Shown one piece after another: positions 42,175-51,754 of a stretch of DNA of 64,000 nucleotides (within the stretch, counting starts at the first letter, position 1; each line of letters begins with the position of its first letter). The notes beneath the pieces are model-generated. The model saw only the letters and a list, made by a program, of their open reading frames with translations, ran no database searches and had not been told where the DNA came from. Made by a program: the position numbers and the translations under genes. Source of the DNA: Liopterus haemorrhoidalis (Eukaryota > Arthropoda > Insecta > Coleoptera > Dytiscidae); assembly GCA_963971575.1 (NCBI GenBank), contig OZ020618.1, positions 48,374,509 to 48,438,508 on the forward strand. Direction: 5' to 3'.

Positions 42175-42481
42175 TATATATAGTTAATTAGGAGAGCTGT
42201 TAATGGGAGAGCTGCAAGGATAATATTAGAAAGTTGGTTGGTATCTGGGTGAGTACCAACTGTAAAGTGATTGTCTGACAATTAGCGAGTTCTTTTCCCG
42301 CCAAGCCAACCAAAAAATATGTAATTTATATATCTTACATGTTACGTGTTAGTTATTTCGATATATCGAAAATATCGATATTTTTACTTCGATATATATC
42401 GAATATCGATATCACACTTACGATGTATCGAACCGCGCATATATCGATATTCAAAAATAAATTCCCATCCCTACATACAAG

Positions 42482-43559
42482 TACCTCGCCAATCTCTTGA
42501 CATTCAGTTTATCGCCCCTACATGATAGCATCCTGTGTACACCACTGGTAACAATACATCATTTAAGCAAAGCTGTATCATTTATTACCAAATGCAGTTA
42601 GAATAAACTTCAACACTGTGGTCTTCTATTGCAAAACTTGGAACACATATCACATGCAATTATTATTTATGCAATACGAAATATTGACTGTTCGAGTACT
42701 TAATATTCCTACTCTAACATATAAACATTATCATTGTCCTGATTACCAGCATTATACTTTAATCAACATTGCCTAAATATTTGTTATTGCTTATTTGGAC
42801 AATCCAACCGCTATTGGATTCCGAACTTGGGACTAATTGCAATGTCAATATAGCAAATTAGTGTATCTGGTTTGGTTAACCACTAGTTTCACGGAAAAAC
42901 AATTCTGATTTAGGGAAAACCATTAAAATTTTAAATGGTTTTATAAAACATTACTGATGGTACAAAATTCTTGTTAATTGGAATGTAAATGAATTACTAA
43001 ATTTAATTTGGATTTAATTTATTTTTGATGTGGACTTACTTCTGAATTTAATGAAAAATATCTAATTTCTCTGAACCATAATATACTAAAAGTTTTGTAA
43101 TAGGAGGAGGACTGGATGAGGGCTATAATTGTTCTTATATTAAAAAAATCAGCTGTGGCCACCACAGGACCGACCGCCATCATAAAGTTCTTATATAAAA
43201 TAATATATTTATTTAACAGCAGAGTAGAAATAACTTGGCCTAATATTTTCTAACAGAGATATTATTTATCATGACCATGGAAACGTTACATATAAGTTTG
43301 AAAAAATTGAGAATTTCGAAAAATTTTACAAAAATTATTCGAAATTTTTAGTTTTATCAAAAAACATCTCAAATAAAAGATATTAATTATTGCTTTTATA
43401 GCAACATTTGTTCAATAAATTTTTTCGAAATATTTTTCTGTTGTGAAATATTCACAAAAATCTTAAAATCGACACGAGTAAACTCCCATTTTTAGTCAAC
43501 CGATTTTTACCAAAAGTTGATCAACTCGTGCGATTGATGTCAAAAGCTTAAATATGAAG
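42482..43559. other. AT-rich unassigned
   Basis: About 1.1 kb with no recognisable gene. CAGCTGTGGCCACCACAGGA at about 43151 is a small imperfect palindrome. Confidence 0.4.
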
Positions 43560-43642
43560 TTTCATAAAAATCCTTTCAGCCGAATTTGCTCTGCACGTGT
43601 ACACAGACGGACAGATAGACAGACGGACAGACAGACGGACAG

Positions 43643-43676
<34 letters not shown>

Positions 43677-43739
43677 CGACAGACATTATGCTAAAAATAG
43701 TCAAAACGTTATGTAGGGACCTCAATTCGTGGAGATCCA
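43560..43739. repeat. (GACA)/(GACG)-rich microsatellite in a repeat
   Basis: ACAGACGGACAGATAGACAG and a long run of GACAGACAGACGGACAG units span about 43603-43685. ACATTATGCTAAAAATAGTC follows. GACA tracts also sit inside family A, but the flanks differ, so this is another repeat family. Confidence 0.85.
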
Positions 43740-44225
43740 TCGAAATCTCGAAATGTCCAAATCGGTATGATCACAATACCTCCCTTATATATGTTGACGG
43801 TCGGTAAAAAGGGAACCATAGTAATTGTAATATCTTTGAAATTATTTTGCAATGGTCCAATATTAATGCGGACACCATTATTTGGGTTTCAATTAATTAT
43901 ATGTTCAATATCACTATTAACAACCGTTCCTAGCATTAATACATTTGAGTATTTAAGAAAATAAACCCTATCATCCGCATAAAGTAAAACATTACCTAGA
44001 TTAATCGACATTGCAGTATCATTAATATATAATAAGAACAGTAAGGGTCCCAGAATTGAGCCTAGAGGAACTCCTGATTGTATGGTTAGTTCTTCGGATT
44101 TTATGTTCTCAATTAAAACAACTTGTATTCTATTTTGGAGGTAAGTTGTAAACCAATTAAGTGTTGTTCCTCTTATACCAAGACATTGTAATTTATTAAA
44201 CAATATATTATGATCAATATATTAA
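43740..44225 (-). pseudogene. LINE RT fragment with intact YADD
   Basis: Minus strand: LFNKLQCLGIRGTTLNWFTT, YLQNRIQVVLI, SGVPLGSILGPLLFLLYIND and VLLYADDRVYF, a normal RT palm order with both Asp of YADD. The frame then gives NPNNGVRINIGP and fades. The polymerase is truncated at both ends (about 150 codons left). Wording is that of jockey/CR1-like arthropod LINEs. Confidence 0.85.
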
Positions 44226-44345
44226 TGAGTTGTTTGTTACCGGATTAGTGACCTGAGGATTAGAAAGGTTGTTTTGAATAATATAGAATAATTATTTTAA
44301 ATTTTTATGTAATTTTTAATTTCCCATAGTAAATTCAGAAAATAT
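44226..44345. other. Spacer
   Basis: Short AT-rich sequence. GACCTGAGGATTAGAAAGG at about 44250 recalls the hammerhead-like tail at 35046 but lacks GAAAC. Confidence 0.35.
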
Positions 44346-45498
44346 AAACTAGGTGGTAACCGACGAGTTCATCGAAAATCAATTCATCGAATGATCAATT
44401 CATCGAATGAACAATTCATCGAAAAAAAATATTTTGTAAATATTTGAGACGAATGCCGAGGGGATCGGAAAGTCAAAAGAGCAGTGGTCAATAAAAGTAG
44501 ACAGACTAAGAAATATTTGCGTAAAATTTTTTATATGGTTTAAAAAAGGTAAATAAAGTGACATAGTGTTTGAATATAAATAAAGAAATATAATAAGAAA
44601 ACTTATATAATAAAAGATATAAATGTTTTGTTTTTAAGGTTTAATAAGACAGGTTATGGGCAATTGCACGCAAATAATTTTTATAAATTCATACAGAATG
44701 ATACGCATGTTAATTGGGCTAATATGGGGGAAAATAAAGTACTATGCGCCTAAAAACAAGGTAATTACGTTAGATTTAATTAGTAAAAGTCTAAAACCGA
44801 GCGGTTACCCATCTTCTAGTTTAAGGACAAAGCACTATTTTAGGTTAGGTTAGTAAAGGTTTTGTTAGAAGACGCCGAGCAAAGCGAGCTACCCATCTTC
44901 TAGTTTAATGTCAAAACACTATCTTAGGTTAGAAAGGGTTTGGTTAGATGAAGCCGAGCGAAGCGAGCTACCCATCATCTAGTTTAATGACAAAACAAAC
45001 TCACACAAACATAACAATGCCACCTGTTCAGAATCACCGTACATTAAACAAATCATGTGTGGTATAGTAAATATGAATAGTAAAACTATGTACATAACAC
45101 AAAACCCTTAAGACTTAACAGATGGGGAAATACGATTTTTATAATCCTTTAAGAATGGGTGTATTAAGTACATTTATGATCCCATTAGCCGGGTTTTTCT
45201 GATCTAAGGAGTCCTGTTCGATTTCAAAATAATCCAACAGGTATCTTTTACCTGCGTATTTTCTGAATGGAAAATTTAAAAATTATTAATAGACCAAGTA
45301 TGATAGTTATTTAATAAGTGTAGTCTGTCAACTTTTATTGACCACTGCTTTTTTGGCTTTCCGATCCCCTCGGCATTCCTCTCAAATATTTACAAAATAT
45401 TTTTTTTCGATGAATTGATCATTCGATGAATTGATCATTCGATGAATTGATTTTCGATGAATTGATTTTCGATGAACTTACCGTGAATCAAACTAGGT
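44346..45498. mobile_element. Mutator-like non-autonomous element with 9-bp TSD
   Basis: The element is 44355-45489 (1135 bp) flanked by identical AAACTAGGT at 44346-44354 and 45490-45498. The inverted arms extend about 170 bp, from GAGTTCATCGAAAATCAATT through AAATATTTGAGACGAATGCC and GGGGATCGGAAAG to AGTGGTCAATAAAAGT, with the complements at 45320-45480. Near the tips the arms carry short tandem units (TCAATTCATCGAATGA). A 9-bp TSD with long TIRs is the Mutator-superfamily pattern. The interior holds no transposase. Confidence 0.87.
44797..45000. repeat. Internal 80-83-bp tandem repeat, three units
   Basis: The phrase GCGAGCTACCCATCTTCTAG plus TTTAATG, CACTATCTTAGGTTAG and GGTTAGA recurs with ATC(T/A)TCTAG landmarks at 44811, 44894 and 44974. 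CCGAGCGAAGCGAGC is unusually GC-rich for the locality. Confidence 0.88.
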
Positions 45499-46167
45499 AT
45501 GGTTTCAGTATTTCTGCAACAGTTCTATTTTATTATTTCTGTGTTAAATACGAAAATAGTTTTAACATTTCCATCATTCTGTAGATGTTATAATAAAATA
45601 AGAAACTTTTCCTTCAAGTCATAAACTGTTGACAAATATTCTTGACGTTTTAGTTGCAACTACAAAGTTTTAAAATTTATCTCAAGACAGTTTTGAATAT
45701 ATTACATTACCGCAAGCTATCACCTTTTGCAATTTATCTTTATAACAGTTTGTTAATAATAAACCTGACATGAAATACTTCTTCTTATTTTATTATTCTT
45801 TCACGTATGTGATATTCAATATACAAGTAATTTAGACACTGTGTGCTTAACACAAAGAGAGTACATAATACAATGGTGTCTCGTGATGGATAATATCACA
45901 AGAGTACATAATATTCAGAAGTTGAACTTAATATATCTGGAAAAACATAGAAAACAGTGTACCCATTTATAGTCTATAAAGAAACTAAATAAACCTGTGG
46001 GAGTGGTAAAGTCAGAAATAAAATTTCATTATTTTTTCAAATAAAATTATTCAATTATTAAAAATATCGAAATTACTTAAATATAAAAACTAATCTCATT
46101 TGAAGATAAACATCCTGAGAAATTAGTTGAGTTATCAATGATCTTTTTTAGTTTAAAGTTTAAAGGC
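45499..46167. other. AT-rich unassigned
   Basis: No feature recognised. Confidence 0.4.
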
Positions 46168-46857
46168 AAGGGTACAATTTACGATCGTTTATTATACAGG
46201 CCAAATGGCACCCCCTACACTCCACACACTGAGCAAGCCTTTTTCTGAAGTTTTCGTGCACTCTGTGAAGCATTGCCAAAGAAATTTCGGCGATATGGGC
46301 TCGAATGTTGTTTTTGAGGGCTTCCAGGGTCCTGGGACGATCGTTTTAAACTAAGAATTTTAGGTATGCCCACAGGAAAAAATCACAAGGGGCTAATCAA
46401 GAGAGCGCGCTGGCCAGTTCAAATCGCCTATTAGGGAGATGAGGCGCCCGTGGAATTTGTCTCGCAAAAAGTCGATGCAAACCCTTGCTGTATGGGCTCT
46501 GGCCCCATCCTGCTGGAACCAGACGTCTTCCAGTTCCATCCCTTCCAATTCAGGTAAGAAAAAATCCTGCCTGTTTCCGAATTGAACGCCTGGGAGATCG
46601 TTCGATTGCAGGTGAAATCCTATCTATGTTTTCTGGGGTAGTGACGGTATTCTGAGGCCCCCTTCTTATCATGGACACATTTCCGGTATCCTGGAATGCT
46701 TTAACCCACGCCAGAATTCGATTTCGATCGGGAATTCAGCCGCGGGGGGCGATATTAAATCTTAGACGGAACGCACGCTGCACGCGATGATCAAGCGGGC
46801 CTTCGAAAAATAGGTCTACACACAAAAAACACGTTGTTCAACAGACCACTCCATTAT
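46168..46857 (-). pseudogene. Mariner-related transposase (DUF4817-type) with large internal deletion
   Basis: Minus strand, from the ATG at 46855: MEWSVEQRVFCV, then RVQRAFRLRFNIAP, PDRNRILAWVKAFQDTGNVS, RRGPQNTVTTPENI and AIERSPRRSIRKQAG, the N-terminal helix-turn-helix part. It then jumps to FFLPELEGMELEDVWFQQDG, in which ARAHTARVCIDFLRDKF carries the second catalytic Asp. WPARSLD-stop-P-CDFFLW follows, then DRPRTLEALKNNIRAHIAEI and CVECRGCHLA. In the family about 120-150 residues with the first Asp lie at the jump. It also has a stop after RSLD and frameshifts. The left terminus was not located. Confidence 0.82.
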
Positions 46858-47073
46858 GGCGACTGAAACCGCGTGGAACATAAAACTTCCCATCCCCCCC
46901 CCCATCGAACTCCCCTACCTTCAACCTTCTAGGACCGTTATGAAGGGAGCAATGCCGTCTTCAAATCCATACGTCTGCCGCGCGCCACTCTGTATGATTT
47001 GTTTAAAAATTTGTAACTGTTTATTTCAAGTACATGGTCGAATATTTACACAGATGTTATATATGGCCATATA
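46858..47073. other. Unassigned, with a 16-bp palindrome
   Basis: ATATATGGCCATATAT at about 47055-47071 is self-complementary. No gene recognised. Confidence 0.4.
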
Positions 47074-47350
47074 TTGCCAGTGACACATACAGGTAATTTA
47101 GAGTCAATATTATTACCCATGAGCATTAGATCATCGCCTTTCAATGTTCTCAAAAAGGCCATAAAAAGTATGTTAACTAGCAATCCAATATATATTTTCG
47201 AGGAGTTTAACAATATTAGTCAAAATGTACAACTAGTTATAATATATTACCTATGTTATTTTATGGGTTTTGCCATGTTATGTATCATGTAACAATCTAA
47301 CTGACTAAAAGCTATATAATGTACAAGTTTACTTGGCCAATAAAGAATTA
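47074..47350 (+). pseudogene. LINE 3' end with AATAAA and (ATT)n tail
   Basis: The frame contains VLKKAIKSMLTSNPIYIFEE, FNNISQNVQ, resembling the last residues of an arthropod LINE. After the stop come TGACTAAAAGCTATATAATG, GGCCAATAAAGAATTACC and (ATT)5. The last 60 bp is repeated at 47732-47812 on the other side of the gap. It meets the 3' end of an R2-like LINE tail to tail at the shared trinucleotide run. Confidence 0.6.
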
Positions 47351-47370
47351 CCATTATTATTATTATTATG

Positions 47371-47531
47371 GGGTTTGTCAGGTCTTGACAAGCGTCAACT
47401 AATCTCAAACTTCAGCAACCTTTTGAGCCGCGTCATACTCGAGACTAGTAGAGCTAAATACATACGACTGCATCCCAAACCCTGGCGATATGCAGCCGCG
47501 GAAATTACGCTAGATCCAGTACCCGCACAAT
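47371..47531 (-). pseudogene. R2-type LINE 3' end (copy C), cut by assembly gap
   Basis: GGGGTTTGTCAGGTCTTGAC to GATCCAGTACCCGCACAAT matches the 3' end of copy B (47813-47974) with only a few differences. The gap begins immediately after. Confidence 0.85.
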
Positions 47532-47731
47532 NNNNNNNNNNNNNNNNNNNNNNNNNNNNNNNNNNNNNNNNNNNNNNNNNNNNNNNNNNNNNNNNNNNNN
47601 NNNNNNNNNNNNNNNNNNNNNNNNNNNNNNNNNNNNNNNNNNNNNNNNNNNNNNNNNNNNNNNNNNNNNNNNNNNNNNNNNNNNNNNNNNNNNNNNNNNN
47701 NNNNNNNNNNNNNNNNNNNNNNNNNNNNNNN
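47532..47731. other. Assembly gap, 200 N
   Basis: Exactly 200 N. The sequence on its left (47290-47531) and right (47732-47974) is nearly identical, so the gap sits inside a duplication or an assembly artefact. Frames called through the Ns are meaningless. Confidence 0.99.
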
Positions 47732-47812
47732 TAACAATCTGACTGACTAAAAGCTGTATAATGTACAAGTTTTACTTGGCCAATAAAGAATTACCATTAT
47801 TATTATTATTAT
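47732..47812 (+). repeat. Duplicate of the LINE 3' end and (ATT)n tail
   Basis: TAACAATCTGACTGACTAAA to the (ATT)5 run repeats 47290-47370 with about three changes. Confidence 0.9.
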
Positions 47813-48990
47813 GGGGGTTTGTCAGGTCTTGACAAGCGTCTACTAATCTCAAACTTCTGCAAACTTTTGAGCCGCGTCATACTCGAGACTAGTAGAGCTA
47901 AATACATACGACTGCATCCCAAACCCTGGCGATATGCAGCCGCGGAAATACACTAGATCCAGTGCCCGCACAATGCGAAGTGACCCGAGCAGCACTGCTT
48001 TCTGCATCTTACAGAACAAAGAGTTGGCAGAAGATCTGCAGACGGGAATAGACTCGATTTTCCTTCGATAGGACGCTTTCATACCACCCAAAACGCCAAC
48101 TATCAGGACTACAAGCTTAACTTTATACCCGGGATACAGCTTTCTAAGCTCGGACAAGAGGTCCATATACTTGGACCTCTTTCCTCCTCCTTGAGAGAGA
48201 TATTCTTCTCAGCTGGACTTGAGAATCCGATCACAAACATCTGTTTGGTCTCGATATCCAGGAGGGTTATGTCCGGCTTAGTGGCAGTCAGAAACCTCGA
48301 GGTGGGGAAGGAGTAATTCCAATAAATTCGGCACTTGGAATTTTCCACCACCGATTCTATGTCAAAAGGAACGTACGGTATAACCGGTATTTGGTCAATA
48401 CCATAGGCATGTCTAAGATGACAGTAGAGCACGCGGAGAGCAGCATTATGTCGAGACACGTAGCTCGACGCTGCAAGAGATGGACAAGCAGACAGAATGT
48501 GCATAATTGTTTCAGGATGGTGGTGGCACAACCTACAGAGTGTGGACTCCGCTATTTGGAATATGCGGGCCCTGTACGCTAAAGTATTTATAACACCATC
48601 CTGACACGCAAACACAAAACCTTCTGTTTTCCGATCTCAAACCAGCAGACTTAAGAAACGAGAACGTGAGTTCAGTGGACAACTCTAGACTTTTAATATG
48701 TTTGAAGAACACAGAGTGCATACTTTTACTCATGTTTTCTTTTGTCAACATGTCTGTCTCGCCTCGTTTCACCGAACCGGTAACTCTGTTGTACTCCTCC
48801 CGAGAGAGTTGTTCTCCAGCGTTTTCCCTGGCGGGACTCAAGTCTGCCATGTTAAATCTCGTTGCTGCTCTTCGCGCTGCCTGGTAAAGAAACGCCCCTT
48901 TGCCACTAAATTCGTGCTCACTAACGAATTGTAATAGTGGGTCCTGACTTCTGAGGATACTGTTAGCTGTAACCAGGACGAGAATTTTTT
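47813..48990 (-). pseudogene. R2-type LINE, C-terminal third (copy B)
   Basis: Minus strand from about 48990: VTANSILRSQDPLLQFVSEH, GAFLYQAARRAATRFNMADL, then LTFSFLKSAGLRSE. After a shift it continues TEGFVFACQDGVINTLAYRA, CRLCHHHPETIMHILSAC (zinc knuckle), YVSRHNAALRVLYCHLRHAY, KCRIYWNYSF, TKPDITLLDIETKQ and MFVIGFSSPAEKNIS. Here the PD of the endonuclease site is intact but the downstream acidic residue (E in copy A) is Gly. A second shift at the same hairpin as in copy A leads to YMDLLSELRKLYPGYKVK and CKMQKAVLLGSL. R2-type LINEs use a single C-terminal endonuclease to nick the target; this copy lacks the RT palm and is dead. Confidence 0.88.
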
Positions 48991-49011
48991 TAGTCAAAGA
49001 ATTTTTATAAT

Positions 49012-49090
49012 TTGTGGATCAGTGAACTGTATATACTTGCCAAATATCAGCTCTCAACGTTCAGTCGTTTGGCTACAATTTAAACTCTTC
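49012..49090 (-). repeat. Family A fragment, diverged
   Basis: GTGGATCAGTGAACTGTATA, CTTGCCAAATATCAGCTCTC and GTCGTTTGGCTACAATTT follow the family block at 38625-38695. Flanks unrelated. Confidence 0.6.
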
Positions 49091-49572
49091 AGACAAGTAT
49101 GCAACCAGACAGAAGATAGACACAACTGATATGAAAATGGTAACTATCTCCTGATTATTACTACACTACTGTCTACGTTAGTTGAACTGACTATTCAACG
49201 ATATAAAGTAATAAATTGAAGTAATTAAGAACAGCATTAGACACTTTAAATTAAAGCGTCCTAGATAGGTAGGTACTACTTTTATTAATACCATTCAACT
49301 ACTATATAAATTTACGCTCTACTTTATGAACAATATCATAAACTTCATCATAAAATTTTGTGGATCATAAAGTGACAACAATAAACCCTTTACTAATTAA
49401 AAAATATTTGATGCCAACATAAATTAGTTTTCAAACTAGGTTATATAGGTAACCCATTTAACATCATTGTACAGAAGTAAAGCAACACTACGTTACTAAA
49501 TAAAAGACAAATACTGTCCAAAATACCATAAAGTACAGAAAGTTCTCGACTACACCAAACAAATAAAGTTAT
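49091..49572. other. AT-rich unassigned
   Basis: No feature recognised. Confidence 0.4.
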
Positions 49573-49800
49573 ATACGAGGTGTGTAAATTAAGTAGCCGG
49601 ACTGGCAACATAGCGTTTGATCTGGCAACATTTGGGACGCGGGACTTGGAGGGGTGGCAGGCGAACATGATACTTCTTCAGTACGAGATTGAACGAAGTC
49701 TCTAGAGTAATCCGTAGCTAATAAATTGACCAGAGTAGCTATTGTTGCATTTAAACCTAATAAAAACCTTGGTAAAACTTTATTCAATGCCAAAGGTAAA
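49573..49800 (-). mobile_element. Mariner terminus without transposase
   Basis: TATACGAGGTGTGTAAATTA plus AGTAGCCGGACTG is the terminus seen at 40050-40081 (one difference in the first 30 bp). The adjacent sequence TTGGGACGCGGGACTTGGAG is not transposase. A solo end or the remnant of an internally deleted copy. Confidence 0.7.
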
Positions 49801-49845
49801 TCAGATATTTATAATAATAGTGGATGTATAAACTAGATTGTTTAG

Positions 49846-50060
49846 AGCAGCGTTTCTCAACCGGGGGGCCGTGAAAGCTTCGTCGGGGGGCCACGAAGTC
49901 ATCGAAGCATGAAATTATAATAGAAAAACGCTCAATTTTACAAGATATATTCATAAATATATGACATTTATATTCATTAAAATATACCTTTTAAACTTAA
50001 ATAAAATAAATTATACTTATTTTGACAACTAATTAAAACGGTTCGCGTTGGAGGTACTTC
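49846..50060 (+). mobile_element. hAT-like left end
   Basis: CAGCGTTTCTCAACCGGGGG followed by GCCGTGAAAGC and GGGGGGCCACGAAG is a standard hAT left terminus with its G-rich subterminal sequence. No right end was found before the mariner at 50195. Confidence 0.5.
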
Positions 50061-50194
50061 AAGTACTTTCAAGGAGGTACGACTTGAACTTGCAATATTT
50101 TTTGTTATGCTCCGAGCTACTGTTAGCTAAAGAGTAAGGATGCAAAAGTGTACAAAATGGAAAGCTACTTGGAACAATGGAACACGCTCTTAAT

Positions 50195-50684
50195 CGTGGA
50201 CGCGTTGATGCTTTTGGTCCGATGTAAGCGAACGCGGCACCCACTTCGAAAGCAATTCACGAATGCTCAAATTTTCGTGTAAAATTGTAAACACACTACC
50301 TTCTGATATCTTTAAGGTGTCAGCTATCTCACGCAACTTCACTTTACGGTCTTTCAAAACTGTTTTGTGGACTTTTTTATGTTTATGTTGATTTGCCTGG
50401 TTCAGAGTCTCTATAACGCTTATCAAGCCACTGTTTGGCTTCAACAATATGTTTTCCCATCAAAAAACAATGTTTAATCAACACACGAAATTATTTTTTA
50501 TCCATTCTTTTGAAAATTACAAAACTGGAGTCACTAAAACCACTGTAACCTCTAAACTAATTGTCAGAATGTCATGAAATTTTCACACGTATCGTTTGAA
50601 GGTTGGTACTATCCAGAAATCATATGGGTCTGTCAATAGTGTTGCCATATATATGTCAGACCGGAGACTTATTGAGTGAAGTGT
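50195..50684 (-). pseudogene. Mariner deletion copy (relative of 22-23 kb mariner)
   Basis: The right end TGTCAGACCGGAGACTTATT plus GAGTGAAG equals the terminus at about 23198-23226. Minus-strand sequence gives an N-terminal AEAKQWLDKRY-like part, then directly NQANQHKHKKVHKTVLKDRK, VKLREIADTLKISEGSVFTI, LHENLSIRELLSKWVPRSLT. About 100 bp present in the 23-kb copy (coding the region between) is missing here at about 50390-50405, and everything after the N-terminal domain is gone. It retains HENLSIRELLSK, which the 23-kb copy has lost. Confidence 0.88.
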
Positions 50685-51549
50685 TATGCAATAAGGGCAA
50701 AAAACTGTCATTACTGGAAGCCCTATAAATTAATAAATTTAAACAAAGTAATCCAGATAATATCTTAAATGAACAGTTAGACTTAAATACCTCTCCTTTA
50801 TTGAACCTAAAATTGTAAAATACACCCCCACTATTATCCTTATTTTAGTAGAGTACCTATATATACATTGATGTAAGTTTGTAAATACACTTGAAAATGT
50901 CCTAATAAGACGAAACTAGTCGTGTTGTTAAGTCATAATTATTTTAATAAAAGTGAAATAAAAACATAGTAATTGTATTATTATTAATATGAATTTTCAC
51001 AATGTAACGACCTACACCATCAACTATATTATATCAATAATAGCTGAAAATTTTATAAATTAAATATTTTTGTTATAGTAATTTTCTTCCGTTTAGTCCT
51101 AAAAAGAAAAAAATCTTCTTATTTTTCCACAAAAACTCTTCCTTTTAACCAGACTTGACAAGCATATTAATTGACACACATAAATAAATAATCAGCCTGA
51201 AACTCTCGTAAAAAACCAAAAGAACAGGAATGGGGTAAAACAAAAATTTTCTTGTTTTCATTAATCTGCGTCTCATAGAATATTTAAAGTGGTTAGTGTT
51301 ACGGTCGGGTGGATGATTAACCGTAAATAACCACATTATATTCTAAAATTCTCAGTCACTGACCACAGCTAATATCAATTAGCTGTGCCTTAACGCGTGC
51401 GCCACGTCCACCGACATTGTTAATATTTAATACGTGTTAATATACTGGTTTTACTACGCGACCTAAAAACAAATAATGTAATTGTTACACCAGAGTTATT
51501 ACAAATATGAATTATATATTAGGCTTTCGTTCTGCATTAAATCCTGACA
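50685..51549. other. AT-rich; LINE-like tail and a small hairpin
   Basis: About 50895-50990 contains GTCCTAATAAGACGAAACTA and GTCGTG followed by an A-rich tail with AATAAA, like a retroelement 3' end with a decayed version of the GAAAC...GTC motif. At 51364-51387 CACAGCTAAT and ATTAGCTGTG form a perfect 10-bp stem. Its complement is followed by CGTGGCGCACGCGTTAAGGC-like box A sequence (51385-51405), possibly a SINE scrap. Confidence 0.4.
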
Positions 51550-51754
51550 TTAATTTAAATACTCCACCTCAAGTCCTCTGTTTTTTACTATCGTTTTAGA
51601 TGGTAAATAATAAGGTGACCAGATGTTTTCTTTCGGATGCATGATCATTGCTTTCAGGATGCTGTATAGACTGTACTCGCTTAACGTATATCTGTTTAAC
51701 GTTCCTTCTATCACCATCATAAAGCCTTGTCCATCATCGGGTGATTTTGGACTG

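Larger units (their letters stand above)
41358..42481. mobile_element. hAT-type element with perfect 8-bp TSD, containing nested MITEs
   Basis: The element is 41366-42473 (1108 bp). Its ends are TAGGGATGGGAA and TTCCCATCCCTA, flanked by identical CATACAAG at 41358-41365 and 42474-42481. The subterminal regions are rich in ATATCGATA phrases on both sides (about 41378-41500 and 42357-42455), forming long imperfect inverted arms. No transposase remains. About 650 bp of the interior is a separate nested insertion. Confidence 0.92.

Noticed and set aside
47333..47768. ORFs on both strands across the N run
   Set aside because: They consist largely of X residues translated from Ns.
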